A program made the position numbers and the translations under genes. The notes beneath the pieces are model-generated. The model worked only from the letters and a program-made list of their open reading frames with translations. It had not been told where the DNA came from and did not search any database. Shown in pieces: positions 1 to 7,295 of a stretch of DNA of 12,111 bases. Position 1 is the first letter of the stretch. Every line of letters begins with the position of its first letter. Source of the stretch: Bacteroidales bacterium UBA1217 (GTDB taxonomy: Bacteria > Bacteroidota > Bacteroidia > Bacteroidales > P3); assembly GCA_002309335.1 (NCBI GenBank), contig DBXH01000059.1, positions 69,851 through 81,961 of the forward strand, given 5' to 3'.

Positions 1-1105
1 CAAGTGGCTGCAGGACCTCGAAGACTGCCAGTTCGAGAACGGTGCCCTCTCAGATGTCGCCCCTGCTTACTGGCGCAACTATACCGACAATATGACCTGG
101 CCGGGAGCCTTCATCACCGTGGCAGATATGCTCTATCGCCGCTTCGGTGACATTGAGCCTGTACGCAAGCATTATGACGGTATGAAGCGATGGATGCTCC
201 ATATGAAGAAATTGTACCTCAAGGACGGCATTCTCATCCGCGACACCTATGGCGACTGGTGCGTGCCGCCCGAGAGCCCCGAGCTTATCCATACCCGCGA
301 CACCAACCGTATGACTTGGCCAGCCAACCTCTCCACACCGTATTACTATCTCTACTGCAAACTTATGAAAGGCTTTGCAGCTATGATTGGCAAATATTCC
401 GACACAGCCTACTTCCACAACGAAATGTACTTAGTTAGAAACGCCTATAACGCCCGCTACCTTGACACCATCACTGGTCGCTACAATCACAACACCGTCA
501 CCGCCAACATCCTGCCTCTGGCCCTCGGTATGGTGCCCGATGGATTAGAAGAAAAGGTATTTGCCAATATTATCGACAAAACCGTCAATGACTTCGGCGG
601 CCACGTGTCCACCGGCGTGGTGGGTATACAACACCTCATGCACACTCTTACTAACTATGGTCGTGGCGATTTGGCTCTAAAGATTGCAACCGACACCACC
701 TACCCCAGCTGGGGCTATATGGTAAAGAAAGGAGCTACCACCATCTGGGAGCTATGGAATGGGGACACAGGTGACCCTTCGATGAACTCAGGCAACCACG
801 TGATGCTCCTCGGCGACCTCATTATGTGGGAATATGAATTCCTCGCAGGAATCAATCCCCTTGGGGCCGGCTATAGCATCATCGAACTTAAACCCTACCC
901 CATCGATGGTCTCGACTATGTCAACTGCTCATACAACTCCTTCTCAGGTAGGATAGAGAGTAATTGGAAGCGAAAGGGAGACCGTTTCGAGTGGGACATC
1001 CTAATCCCTGCCAACAGAACCGCCGAAGTTTGGCTGCCCACCAGAGACGGCTACGAATTGCTGAAGCTCAGCAGTGGAAGGCATCATCTAAAAAGTGTAT
1101 TATAA
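1..1105 (+). CDS. GH78 alpha-L-rhamnosidase, 3' part (N-terminus outside window)
   Basis: The reading frame is open from base 2 and gives 367 residues up to TAA at 1103-1105. It matches the (alpha/alpha)6 catalytic barrel and C-terminal beta domain of GH78 enzymes, which remove terminal L-rhamnose from plant or microbial glycans, usually in the periplasm or at the surface. Visible family signatures are NMTWPGAF, YGDWCVPPE, NRMTWPANLSTPYYY and TTIWELWNG followed by SGNHVMLLGD. From family knowledge, the Glu of WELW (codon 749-751) is the likely general base. The general acid lies in the DCPQRDERLGW-type motif, which would be upstream of the window, so catalytic competence cannot be judged fully. 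The C-terminal beta-sandwich ends normally. The next gene starts 14 bp downstream on the same strand, suggesting one transcript. Substrate is inferred from the family only. Confidence 0.9.
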   Translation, partial: KWLQDLEDCQFENGALSDVAPAYWRNYTDNMTWPGAFITVADMLYRRFGDIEPVRKHYDGMKRWMLHMKKLYLKDGILIRDTYGDWCVPPESPELIHTRDTNRMTWPANLSTPYYYLYCKLMKGFAAMIGKYSDTAYFHNEMYLVRNAYNARYLDTITGRYNHNTVTANILPLALGMVPDGLEEKVFANIIDKTVNDFGGHVSTGVVGIQHLMHTLTNYGRGDLALKIATDTTYPSWGYMVKKGATTIWELWNGDTGDPSMNSGNHVMLLGDLIMWEYEFLAGINPLGAGYSIIELKPYPIDGLDYVNCSYNSFSGRIESNWKRKGDRFEWDILIPANRTAEVWLPTRDGYELLKLSSGRHHLKSVL

Positions 1106-1119
1106 AATATTTATATGAT

Positions 1120-1941
1120 ATGAAAAGACTTACGATAATTATTATGCTTGCACTGGCTATTAATGCCGGAGCACAGGATATGAAGATTATTAGCTTCAAC
1201 ATCCGCTACAATTCGTATAACAATATCGACGGCGAAAACGGCTGGCCAAACCGCAAGGCTGCCGTGGTGAAGATGATAAACGAGGAGCGACCGGCTGCTA
1301 TCGGATTGCAGGAAGCATTGATTGACCAGCTGCAGTACCTTGACAGCTGTTTATCAGCCTATCGTCGCGTAGGAGTGGGACGCGACGACGGCAAGGTTGA
1401 AGGCGAATTTATGGCCATCTATTACGATACTTCACGGCTGCAACTACTTGATTGGAGCACCCGCTGGCTCAGTGAGACATCGGAGATTCCTTCTAAAGGC
1501 TGGGATGCAGCTTGCTATCGAACAGTTACCATTGCTCGCTTTCGTGATAGAAAGAGCAGCAAAGAATTCGACTATCTCAACACTCACCTCGACCACGTTG
1601 GTAAGACTGCACGTGCCGAAGGCGCTAAGCTGATTGCTAATTTGGTAGGAGGATACGAGGCTCGTGAAGTGCCAGTTATTGTAGGCGGCGATATGAATTC
1701 AACCATCGATGACACAATATTTCAGGCCTTCTATAATGTCGGCATGAAGGTTGCACGCGAACAGACTCGGCACTCCAGTTTTGTTGATACGTACACTGGA
1801 TATGGCAAAGACAAATCATCGCTGATTGACCACTTCTTTGTACGCGAAGTGAAGGTGAAACGCTTCCGCACTCTCAATGGCGACTATGGCGTACCTTACA
1901 TCTCAGACCACTACCCGATAGAGATTGTCATTCGATTGTAA
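1120..1941 (+). CDS. Secreted endonuclease/exonuclease/phosphatase-family hydrolase
   Basis: 273 residues. I chose ATG 1120 because it opens a clean Sec signal peptide (MKRLTIIIMLALAINAGA, cleavage near residue 18-19). Longer in-frame starts would run back into the rhamnosidase gene. The DNase I-like metal phosphoesterase motifs are complete: SFNIRYN (Asn27), GLQE (Glu65), NTHLDH (His156), GGDMNS (Asp191, Asn193), IDHFF (Asp237) and SDHYP (Asp263-His264). The fold hydrolyses phosphodiester or phosphomonoester bonds with Mg2+. Secreted members are common in Bacteroidetes polysaccharide loci, but their substrates are mostly unknown, so nucleic acid, phospholipid headgroup or sugar phosphate are all possible. 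It probably shares a transcript with the rhamnosidase upstream. Its last 14 bp overlap the end of the convergent S66-GH97 gene. Confidence 0.85.
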   Translation: MKRLTIIIMLALAINAGAQDMKIISFNIRYNSYNNIDGENGWPNRKAAVVKMINEERPAAIGLQEALIDQLQYLDSCLSAYRRVGVGRDDGKVEGEFMAIYYDTSRLQLLDWSTRWLSETSEIPSKGWDAACYRTVTIARFRDRKSSKEFDYLNTHLDHVGKTARAEGAKLIANLVGGYEAREVPVIVGGDMNSTIDDTIFQAFYNVGMKVAREQTRHSSFVDTYTGYGKDKSSLIDHFFVREVKVKRFRTLNGDYGVPYISDHYPIEIVIRL

Positions 1942-4900
1942 TTTTCATCACAAATCCGCCTCCGGGTGCCAAATGTACACTGATTTTTGAATCATTGACT
2001 CTGAGTTTTTCGTACTTGTAATCGGCACCTCTGCGGTGAGCGTTGGCTCCGTCGGCATATAGTTCGATTGTGTAATTGCGTGATTGTGTTAATGTGTCAG
2101 TGTTGTCTGCGTCAGCACTCACGCATTGGCGCATTAACGCATTGACGCAATCTATCTCGATGTCACGAGCCTCCCAGTTGGTGATGCCACCAATGTACCA
2201 GGTGTTCCCTTTGCGACGGGCGGTGACGATATACTCGCCCACTTCGCCCATTAGCACGCGTGTCTCATCCCATACAGTGGGCAATGAAGCCACAAAGCGG
2301 GTGTAGTCGGGTTCTTTCTCATAGTTAGTCGGTGAGTCGCACAGCATATTGAGAGGCGACTCGAGTACTATGTAAAGCGCCAATTGGTGGCAGCGGGTGC
2401 CCTGGCTCATCGGCTCGTTCCAACAGGGACGGAAGCTATTGCGGCAACCGTTGAGCATCGCCCCCTGGGTGTAGTCCATCGGTCCTGCCGCCTGACGGAT
2501 GAAGGGTATCTCGCAGTCGTATCGCATCTGATCCCAGTCAATGCCTGTCCATCGCATCTGCTCAAGGCCAAAGACGCCCTCAAAGTTGAGAATATTGGGA
2601 TAAGTGCGGTTAAATCCTGCAGGCTTGAAGGCTCCGTGGAAGTCAACCACAAGATGGTATTTGGCGCACATCTCCGCTGTGCGGCGATAGAAGTCGGTGA
2701 CTATCTGGTCGTCGCGGTCCATAAAGTCGACCTTGAAGCCTTTAACACCCATTTCGCTGTAGTGCTTGCACACACGCTCCATATCGCGGTCAAAGGCGTG
2801 ATACCCTGCCCAGAGGATAATGCCCACGTTGCGCTCTTTGGCATAGTTGACCAGCATAGGAAGGTCTATCTCCGGCACCACCTGAAACAGGTCGGCTTGC
2901 TTGTTGACGGCCCAGCCTTCGTCGAGGATGACATACTCAATGCCGTATTTCGAAGCAAAGTTGATGTAGTGCTTGTATGTGTCGTTATTGATGCCCGCCT
3001 TAAAGTCCACTCCGCCAACATTCCAGTTGTTCCACCAATCCCACGCCACCTTGCCGGGCTTTATCCAGCTGACATCTTCCACCCGCGATGGCTCACCAAG
3101 CAGGTAGCTCATATTGTTCATCGCTATCTCGCTGCTGTTCTTGCCAACCATCATTATTCTCCAGGGGAAGTGCTTTGTCTTGTCCATCTCGGCAATGTAA
3201 TCTTCCCGTTCTTTCACTATCAGCTGTAGGTTGTTGTGCCCTCCCTGCTCCACTCGTTTTGGCAGAGGGGCGTGTTCACCGACCAGATCACTCTGACCGG
3301 TGCTATGCAGATAGAGTCCGGGATAGTCGCACAATGATGATTCGCTAAGGCAGATCTTCACACCGTCGGGGCCGTGAACCATCAGCGGCAGGAAACAGAG
3401 CCGACGCGGGTCGAGCTTAGAGAGAGACTTTGTGGTGTAATGGTTCTCGAAGGATGTGCTGTACTGTATTTCGTGGTGTACGGAGTCGAAGCTTATGACG
3501 TATGGTGCCGTTGCCGTCCAATCGTCGGGGAATTGGTATTCAACTGTTTCCTTTAGCACTTTACCGGGTTTACCATCCCAGACAAAACGATAGGCAATGC
3601 CTTCGTTATAGGCCCTAAAGACAATCCTTAAATCCCCTTTCAACTTAAAGGTCAGTTCGTTGCAATGATTCCTTATTGATGACTGATGATAGAACGGTGA
3701 TTCAACATTCTCGTCGATAGTGCGTCGGGTGGTTTTTCGTACAAATAGAGTTTCGACACCATCACGGTTCAGGTTTATTTCTGATTTTTGAAGCAGCAGA
3801 TTCCCGTCAAAAACAATTTCGTAGGCCATCCTTCCGTCTTTGCCGGCCGTGATATTGGTTACCAGTCGGCCATCGGGCGAAGCCACAGTGTAAACTTTAC
3901 CTATTATTTCCCGTTCGGTCGGGTTGGTGGCAGCAATTGCGCTTTGGCTTGTTAACATTGTAACGGATTCAAGTGCTTGTTGTCCTCCATTAATGTTGAA
4001 AGTCAGTGTTGCGCCGTCGCTGCGGACATCGATAGTGACGGGCGCTCCCATAATGACAGGCAGGTTGGTGTCGCCGTGGCCGCCAGGGAAACCGCACAGC
4101 AAGGGAATGTTGTATTTTGCCAGCCTTTCATTAAGCATTGCCTCAACGCTCTCGTAGGAGAACTCTTTGCCACAGTCAGTAAACTCTCCCAGCACAACAC
4201 CCTTGCAGCGGTCGAGAACACCGTTATGGGCGAGTATTTGGAACTGGCGGTCTATGTTGTGCATCGACTCGCCCACTTCCTCAACAAAAAGTATTATGTC
4301 CTGTCCAAGAGTGGCATCAGCCTGTGTGCCTAGATTAGGTACAAAAGTGCAGATATTGCCGCCCACCAGTATGCCGCTGGCTTTGCCTACAATATTCTGC
4401 GGATGAGCTGGCAAGTCGTAACTAGGCACGGAGCCCATCAACAAGTCGCGCAGCAGCGTGCTTGTCTGGTCGGTGCCTCCGTTGGCCAGAAAAGAGCTCA
4501 TAGTTCCGTGAATGCTCATTACTCCGGCACGTGTCAGCAGGCCGTGCAGCGTGGTGATGTCGCTGAAACCCACCAGCCATTTGGGGTGCGCCGCCCATTC
4601 TGAGAACGGTATTTGATCGATATACTGTATAGTACCATATCCACCTCGGTTGCAGATTATTGCCTTTATGCTAGTGTCGTTCAGAGCCCAGCGCAGATCA
4701 CTCACTCGTTCCTCAACCGTTCCTGCATACTTCCCCGCATAAATCTTGCCCACATTAGGTCCTATTACAGGCTCCAGCCCCCAACTGCGCAGTACTTCTG
4801 CAGCCTTCTCGACTTTTTCCATCGCGACATAATACGACGGTGAAACAAGCGCCACACGGTCGCCCGCCTTCAAATATCCAGGGCTGACGCAACTGAGCTT

Positions 4901-4999
4901 CACTGTTTTATTTTCGTTATGCCTGGGATGTTCTTGACCAAATGCTGACGTTGCAAGAAGCGCCGCAACCAGAAAAATAGCTAAAGTGTTTTTTTTCAT
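1928..4999 (-). CDS. S66 LD-carboxypeptidase / GH97 alpha-glycosidase fusion, secreted
   Basis: 1023 residues from ATG at 4999. This start gives a signal peptide (MKKNTLAIFLVAALLATSAFG). The frame stays open 21 codons further, but that extension would bury the signal. Residues ~40-345 are an S66 serine peptidase, the family that removes D-amino acids from peptidoglycan peptides (LdcA) or acts on microcin C (MccF). The triad is intact: Ser146 in GFSDIT, Glu240 in FVEEVGE, His308 in GGHGDTNLP. Residues ~365-1023 are GH97: N-terminal sandwich, barrel, and C-terminal domain. Asp758 (KVDFMDRDD) matches the nucleophile of retaining GH97 enzymes (BT1871 alpha-galactosidase type), and Glu807/Glu813 in NFEGVFGLE match Ca2+-binding and acid/base Glu. 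SusB-type inverting enzymes lack that Asp. No stop or frame break separates the domains. Residues 950-978 are an insertion encoded by a repeat. Substrate and any cooperation between the two domains are unknown. Confidence 0.88.
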   Translation of the reverse strand: MKKNTLAIFLVAALLATSAFGQEHPRHNENKTVKLSCVSPGYLKAGDRVALVSPSYYVAMEKVEKAAEVLRSWGLEPVIGPNVGKIYAGKYAGTVEERVSDLRWALNDTSIKAIICNRGGYGTIQYIDQIPFSEWAAHPKWLVGFSDITTLHGLLTRAGVMSIHGTMSSFLANGGTDQTSTLLRDLLMGSVPSYDLPAHPQNIVGKASGILVGGNICTFVPNLGTQADATLGQDIILFVEEVGESMHNIDRQFQILAHNGVLDRCKGVVLGEFTDCGKEFSYESVEAMLNERLAKYNIPLLCGFPGGHGDTNLPVIMGAPVTIDVRSDGATLTFNINGGQQALESVTMLTSQSAIAATNPTEREIIGKVYTVASPDGRLVTNITAGKDGRMAYEIVFDGNLLLQKSEINLNRDGVETLFVRKTTRRTIDENVESPFYHQSSIRNHCNELTFKLKGDLRIVFRAYNEGIAYRFVWDGKPGKVLKETVEYQFPDDWTATAPYVISFDSVHHEIQYSTSFENHYTTKSLSKLDPRRLCFLPLMVHGPDGVKICLSESSLCDYPGLYLHSTGQSDLVGEHAPLPKRVEQGGHNNLQLIVKEREDYIAEMDKTKHFPWRIMMVGKNSSEIAMNNMSYLLGEPSRVEDVSWIKPGKVAWDWWNNWNVGGVDFKAGINNDTYKHYINFASKYGIEYVILDEGWAVNKQADLFQVVPEIDLPMLVNYAKERNVGIILWAGYHAFDRDMERVCKHYSEMGVKGFKVDFMDRDDQIVTDFYRRTAEMCAKYHLVVDFHGAFKPAGFNRTYPNILNFEGVFGLEQMRWTGIDWDQMRYDCEIPFIRQAAGPMDYTQGAMLNGCRNSFRPCWNEPMSQGTRCHQLALYIVLESPLNMLCDSPTNYEKEPDYTRFVASLPTVWDETRVLMGEVGEYIVTARRKGNTWYIGGITNWEARDIEIDCVNALMRQCVSADADNTDTLTQSRNYTIELYADGANAHRRGADYKYEKLRVNDSKISVHLAPGGGFVMKITIE
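2066..2152. repeat. Imperfect inverted repeat of 8-bp units inside the GH97 gene
   Basis: Arms 2066-2102 and 2116-2152 (37 bp each) are reverse complements without gaps at 27 of 37 positions, around a 13-bp loop. Half of the ten mismatches are transitions. Each arm is itself a run of degenerate 8-bp units resembling AATGCGTT or GATTGCGT, for example ACGCATTG, GCGCATTA and ACGCATTG on the right arm. It encodes residues 950-978 of the S66-GH97 protein, between the conserved strands ...ARDIEID and YTIELYADG, where other GH97 proteins have a short turn. This looks like a small repeat element that entered in frame. Confidence 0.75.
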
Positions 5000-5077
5000 C
5001 GGAGTGGTTTTGCATAATAACGTTCTCATATCGCACATATTGCACGCCCCAAAAACTTTCAACTAAAAAAAAACAAC

Positions 5078-5112
5078 TTTGTCATTAGTTCCGAATAATT
5101 TGTGTATTTTTG
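5078..5112 (+). promoter_or_regulatory. Bacteroidetes-type promoter for the carbonic anhydrase
   Basis: TTTG at 5078-5081 and TATTTTTG at 5105-5112 match the -33 TTTG and -7 TAnnTTTG elements of the primary Bacteroides sigma factor. The gap is 23 bp, a little longer than the usual 19-21. Transcription would start near 5117-5120, just before the ATG codons at 5122 and 5134. Confidence 0.5.
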
Positions 5113-5133
5113 CATTTTGAAATGAGTAGTTTT

Positions 5134-5676
5134 ATGATAGATCAAATCATTCAATACAACAAAAAGTTCGTTGCGGGTAAACTCTACGAACAATACAAAA
5201 CCGACAAGTACCCAGACAAGAAGTTGGCTGTGCTGTCATGTATGGACACCCGTCTCACCGAGCTGCTGCCTGCCGCACTGGGACTAAAGAACGGCGACGC
5301 CAAAATAATTAAAAATGCCGGCGGATTGGTTATCTCGGCATTCGACTCGGCAATGCGAAGCCTGATTGTTGCCATCTATGAACTCGGAGTTAACAATGTG
5401 ATGGTGGTGGCTCATTCGCACTGCGGCGCTTGCCATATGAGTTACAGCCATTTTCACGACGAAATGCTTGCTCGAGGCGTCACTGAGCAAACGCTCGACA
5501 CCATCCGCAAGTGTGGCATCGACCTAAACCATTGGCTGGAAGGCTTCCGCGACACACACGAATCAGTCCGAAAAACTGTGGAAACTATTCACACTCACCC
5601 TCTTGTGCCACGCGACATTGTAGTTAGAGGCTTTATTATCGACTCGGAGACCGGCCTGCTGGAGGAGGTAAAATAA
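5134..5676 (+). CDS. Beta-class carbonic anhydrase
   Basis: 180 residues from ATG 5134 (MIDQIIQYNKKF). This start agrees with how I recall related Bacteroides proteins beginning and leaves a short leader after the predicted promoter. ATG 5122 (four residues longer) is the alternative. The enzyme interconverts CO2 and bicarbonate in the cytoplasm. Zinc-site residues are visible: Cys36-x-Asp38-x-Arg40 in SCMDTR, and His94-x-x-Cys97 in HSHCGAC. The NAGG at residues 61-64 is also typical. Length fits the short YvdA-like beta-CA subgroup. No signal peptide is present. The vsr gene follows after 21 bp on the same strand, so the two are probably co-transcribed, with no obvious functional link. Confidence 0.9.
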   Translation: MIDQIIQYNKKFVAGKLYEQYKTDKYPDKKLAVLSCMDTRLTELLPAALGLKNGDAKIIKNAGGLVISAFDSAMRSLIVAIYELGVNNVMVVAHSHCGACHMSYSHFHDEMLARGVTEQTLDTIRKCGIDLNHWLEGFRDTHESVRKTVETIHTHPLVPRDIVVRGFIIDSETGLLEEVK

Positions 5677-5697
5677 AACCCTAAAGGATAATTGTTT

Positions 5698-6198
5698 ATG
5701 ACTGATACAATGACGGCGGAGCAGCGGCACAAATGTATGTCGCACATACGCAGCAAGGCAACGAAACCCGAGCTGAAAGTCCGTCATTGGCTATGGATGC
5801 ACGGATACCGTTATAGACTGAATGTCAAGTCTGTACCTGGCAAGCCTGATATTGTTATGCGACCTTATCGCACCGCCATCTTCGTCAATGGCTGTTTCTG
5901 GCACGGACACGAGGATTGCAACTCTTTTAAAATGCCTAAAACGAACACCGATTTCTGGCTGGCAAAAATAGAACGTAACAAACAGAGAGACAGACAGAAC
6001 TACTGTATTTTGCAAGATAATGGCTGGAATGTGATTGTTATATGGGAATGTCAGCTGAAGCCGTCAAGATTGGAACAAACAATGCGGGAGGTAGAGATTC
6101 TACTCAACGAGAATATGCTTGCACTCTACAAGAAACATACTCCTCTACCCTACTCTATTGATGAAGCAGCGCCTATTCCTATGGCAGCGGAAGAGTAA
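5698..6198 (+). CDS. vsr: Very short patch repair (Vsr) endonuclease
   Basis: 166 residues from ATG 5698, preceded at 5683-5688 by AAAGGA, a usable ribosome site nine bases upstream. Vsr nicks DNA 5' of T in T:G mismatches made by deamination of 5-methylcytosine. The fold signatures are clear: an N-terminal TAEQRHKCMSHIRSK segment, VPGKPDIV with metal-binding Asp51, FVNGCFWHGH with catalytic His69, the zinc-ligand region around His71/Cys74, and IWEC with Cys118. The position of E. coli His64 is Asn64 here. A Vsr gene usually sits beside its cytosine-5 methyltransferase. None is in the window on either side, so this is an orphan or solitary copy. It converges with the YoeB toxin gene. Confidence 0.92.
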   Translation: MTDTMTAEQRHKCMSHIRSKATKPELKVRHWLWMHGYRYRLNVKSVPGKPDIVMRPYRTAIFVNGCFWHGHEDCNSFKMPKTNTDFWLAKIERNKQRDRQNYCILQDNGWNVIVIWECQLKPSRLEQTMREVEILLNENMLALYKKHTPLPYSIDEAAPIPMAAEE

Positions 6199-6293
6199 TA
6201 ACATAAGACAAGTTGGTGCCTATAATTCATTAAAAAATTATTTCTTTTTTTGGAGTTTTATAAGCCTAGAAAAATATCTATCTGAAATAGTTT

Positions 6294-6320
6294 CCCGTTG
6301 CGGCGAATTTATAATCCGAC
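6294..6320. repeat. Dispersed repeat copy 1 (CCCGTTGCGG family)
   Basis: Starts CCCGTTGCGGCGAATTTATA and ends AATCCGAC. It shares the CCCGTTGCGG head and AATC(C/T)G core with copies at 6958 and 10970, all in the same orientation. It lies in the 146-bp AT-rich gap between vsr and the toxin gene, where I see no other feature. Confidence 0.65.
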
Positions 6321-6344
6321 TCGTCATTATTGTTTTCTCCAACG

Positions 6345-6620
6345 TTATTTGTCTTCGTAATGTCCGTAGGCAGTAAGGACAAGGACTATAACCTCGGTGT
6401 CGTAGATTTCATACACGAGACAGTGTTTTTGCGTTATATGGCGGCTCCATTGATTGGAGCGGTCGCCTCGTAACTGTTCGGGATGGCCGGTACCTGTACG
6501 CGGATGCTCACGCAACTCGGCTTCCAGTTTCAGCAGTTTCTTGAATGCACTGGGCTCAGTCTTCTGCAATTTTGCAGCATCGAGAACAGCCTGCTTCTGA
6601 TACTTGATCTTATACGCCAT
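6345..6620 (-). CDS. YoeB/Txe-type mRNA interferase toxin
   Basis: 91 residues. YoeB toxins are RelE-fold ribosome-dependent RNases that cleave mRNA in the A site. Visible motifs: GTGHPEQL with Glu48 (E. coli Glu46), QWSRHIT, HCLVY, and the C-terminal GHY with His87-Tyr88 (E. coli His83-Tyr84). In the HRLVY motif the catalytic Arg65 of E. coli YoeB is Cys67 here (codon TGT, one transition from CGT), so activity may be weakened or lost. ATG overlaps the antitoxin stop (ATGA), the usual coupled arrangement with the antitoxin first. There are three extra residues (EDK) after GHY. Confidence 0.88.
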   Translation of the reverse strand: MAYKIKYQKQAVLDAAKLQKTEPSAFKKLLKLEAELREHPRTGTGHPEQLRGDRSNQWSRHITQKHCLVYEIYDTEVIVLVLTAYGHYEDK

Positions 6621-6862
6621 CAGCCAACACGTTTAAGCAGGTCTTCAATGGTCTCACCCTCTTGCAGTTCATACGAAGGGCCTTCTTTGGCAGCTTCCAC
6701 ACGGGCGAAGAACTCCTCCTTGGTCATCAAGGTGGGGTCTTTCTCTTTGGCCAACTTCTTGGCGTAGCGTGTCAGGCGGCGCATAAGGACATCGTTGTCG
6801 GCGATGTAGCCGATGCTTTGCCATAGTTCCGTATTCATCGCAACTTGCTGTGTTGTTGTCAT
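6620..6862 (-). CDS. Antitoxin partner of the YoeB-like toxin
   Basis: 80 residues. It lies directly upstream of the toxin and ends in the ATGA overlap, the main reason for the call. It does not look like classical YefM: the Phd/YefM N-terminal DNA-binding motif is not evident. The protein instead has a helical TELWQSIGYIADNDVLMRRL segment, the motif LMTKEEFFARV, and an acidic tail (GETIEDLLKRVG) that would wrap the toxin. Bacteroidetes carry many such short uncharacterised antitoxins. The start is supported by AGGAG ten bases upstream. Autoregulation is likely by analogy, but I see no clear operator. Confidence 0.75.
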   Translation of the reverse strand: MTTTQQVAMNTELWQSIGYIADNDVLMRRLTRYAKKLAKEKDPTLMTKEEFFARVEAAKEGPSYELQEGETIEDLLKRVG

Positions 6863-6872
6863 AATTCTTATT

Positions 6873-6877
6873 CTCCT
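6873..6877 (-). promoter_or_regulatory. Ribosome binding site of the antitoxin gene
   Basis: AGGAG on the minus strand, preceded by a run of A and 10 nt before ATG 6862. It is a good match in a genome where most genes here lack one, and it fixes the antitoxin start. Confidence 0.65.
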
Positions 6878-6957
6878 TTTTTTTTGTATAACGCAGATTG
6901 TTTGACATTATTGCCTCGTCAATAAAAAAGAGTATTATATCACCTTACAAACTCATA

Positions 6958-6983
6958 CCCGTTGCGGTGTACTTGCAATCCGC
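6958..6983. repeat. Dispersed repeat copy 2 (CCCGTTGCGG family)
   Basis: CCCGTTGCGGTGTACTTGCA followed by ATCCGCC. It has the same head and core as the copies at 6294 and 10970. It sits just before the terminator of the dnaK relic. Confidence 0.7.
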
Positions 6984-6991
6984 CATAAACA

Positions 6992-7026
6992 AAAAGAGTG
7001 TGCCTCGATTTGAGACACACTCTTTT
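6992..7026 (-). terminator. Strong intrinsic terminator downstream of the dnaK relic
   Basis: Eleven-base perfect arms, AAAAGAGTGTG at 6992-7002 and its complement at 7016-7026, extended by an inner CTC/GAG pairing. On the minus strand it is followed by TTTTTGTTTATG. The stem could work in both directions. It lies ~125 bp downstream of the relic stop codon and resembles the terminator of the real dnaK in placement and in its AGAG/CTCT stem base. Confidence 0.75.
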
Positions 7027-7080
7027 CTGTTATCTGCGCGTTTGCGGGGAGATTTTCTCGTCGTGTTCGAATCGGCGGGT

Positions 7081-7154
7081 CGGTCGTTCCGACCGCATCG
7101 ACCGCGAGGGTCGATTTCTCCGCTGCACTATCGTAAAGAGCCATGGCTCTTTAC
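7081..7154. other. Hairpin-rich segment with a 22-bp perfect palindrome
   Basis: CGGTCG-ttc-CGACCG (7081-7095) and TCGACC-gcgag-GGTCGA (7098-7114) are two adjacent perfect 6-bp hairpins. Positions 7133-7154 form a perfect 22-bp palindrome centred on CCATGG, which overlaps the stop codon of the dnaK relic. No gene is supported between 7027 and 7150. The structures may be remnants of a 3' untranslated region or protein binding sites. Confidence 0.55.
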
Positions 7155-7231
7155 TTCACTTCTTCGTAGTCGGCGTCGGTGACGTTGTCGGAACCGGAGT
7201 TGTTGCAGTTGCCGTTGCAGTTACCTGCACC
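7151..7231 (-). pseudogene. Relic of a dnaK 3' end (last 26 codons)
   Basis: Read on the minus strand, the last codons before TAA give GAGNCNGNCNNSGS followed by DNVTDADYEEVK. The real DnaK in this window ends GGSNNDTVEDADYEEVK. Bases 7151-7177 match 11170-11196 except for one synonymous change (7163 versus 11182), and both lie on the minus strand. Homology beyond that is at the level of composition (Gly/Asn-rich tail). Upstream of residue GAG the frame continues into unrelated sequence with no ATG and an early stop, so the piece is headless. A terminator follows downstream, as expected for a displaced gene end. Confidence 0.75.
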
Positions 7232-7295
7232 GTCCGTGTTGTAAACGTGTCGCAAAAATGGTCGTTTCTTTATGAAAAAAAATGGTCTATACTTC

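Noticed and set aside
964..1119. Longer N-terminus for the phosphatase-fold gene starting at 964
   Set aside because: It would overlap the rhamnosidase coding region and place the clear signal peptide internally. ATG 1120 is far better.
2384..3229. 281-codon open frame on the plus strand
   Set aside because: It is a shadow of the GH97 coding strand with no recognisable protein features or start context.
5000..5062. 21-codon extension of the S66-GH97 protein
   Set aside because: It is Cys/Met-rich and precedes a perfect signal peptide at 4999, so it is taken as leader, not protein.
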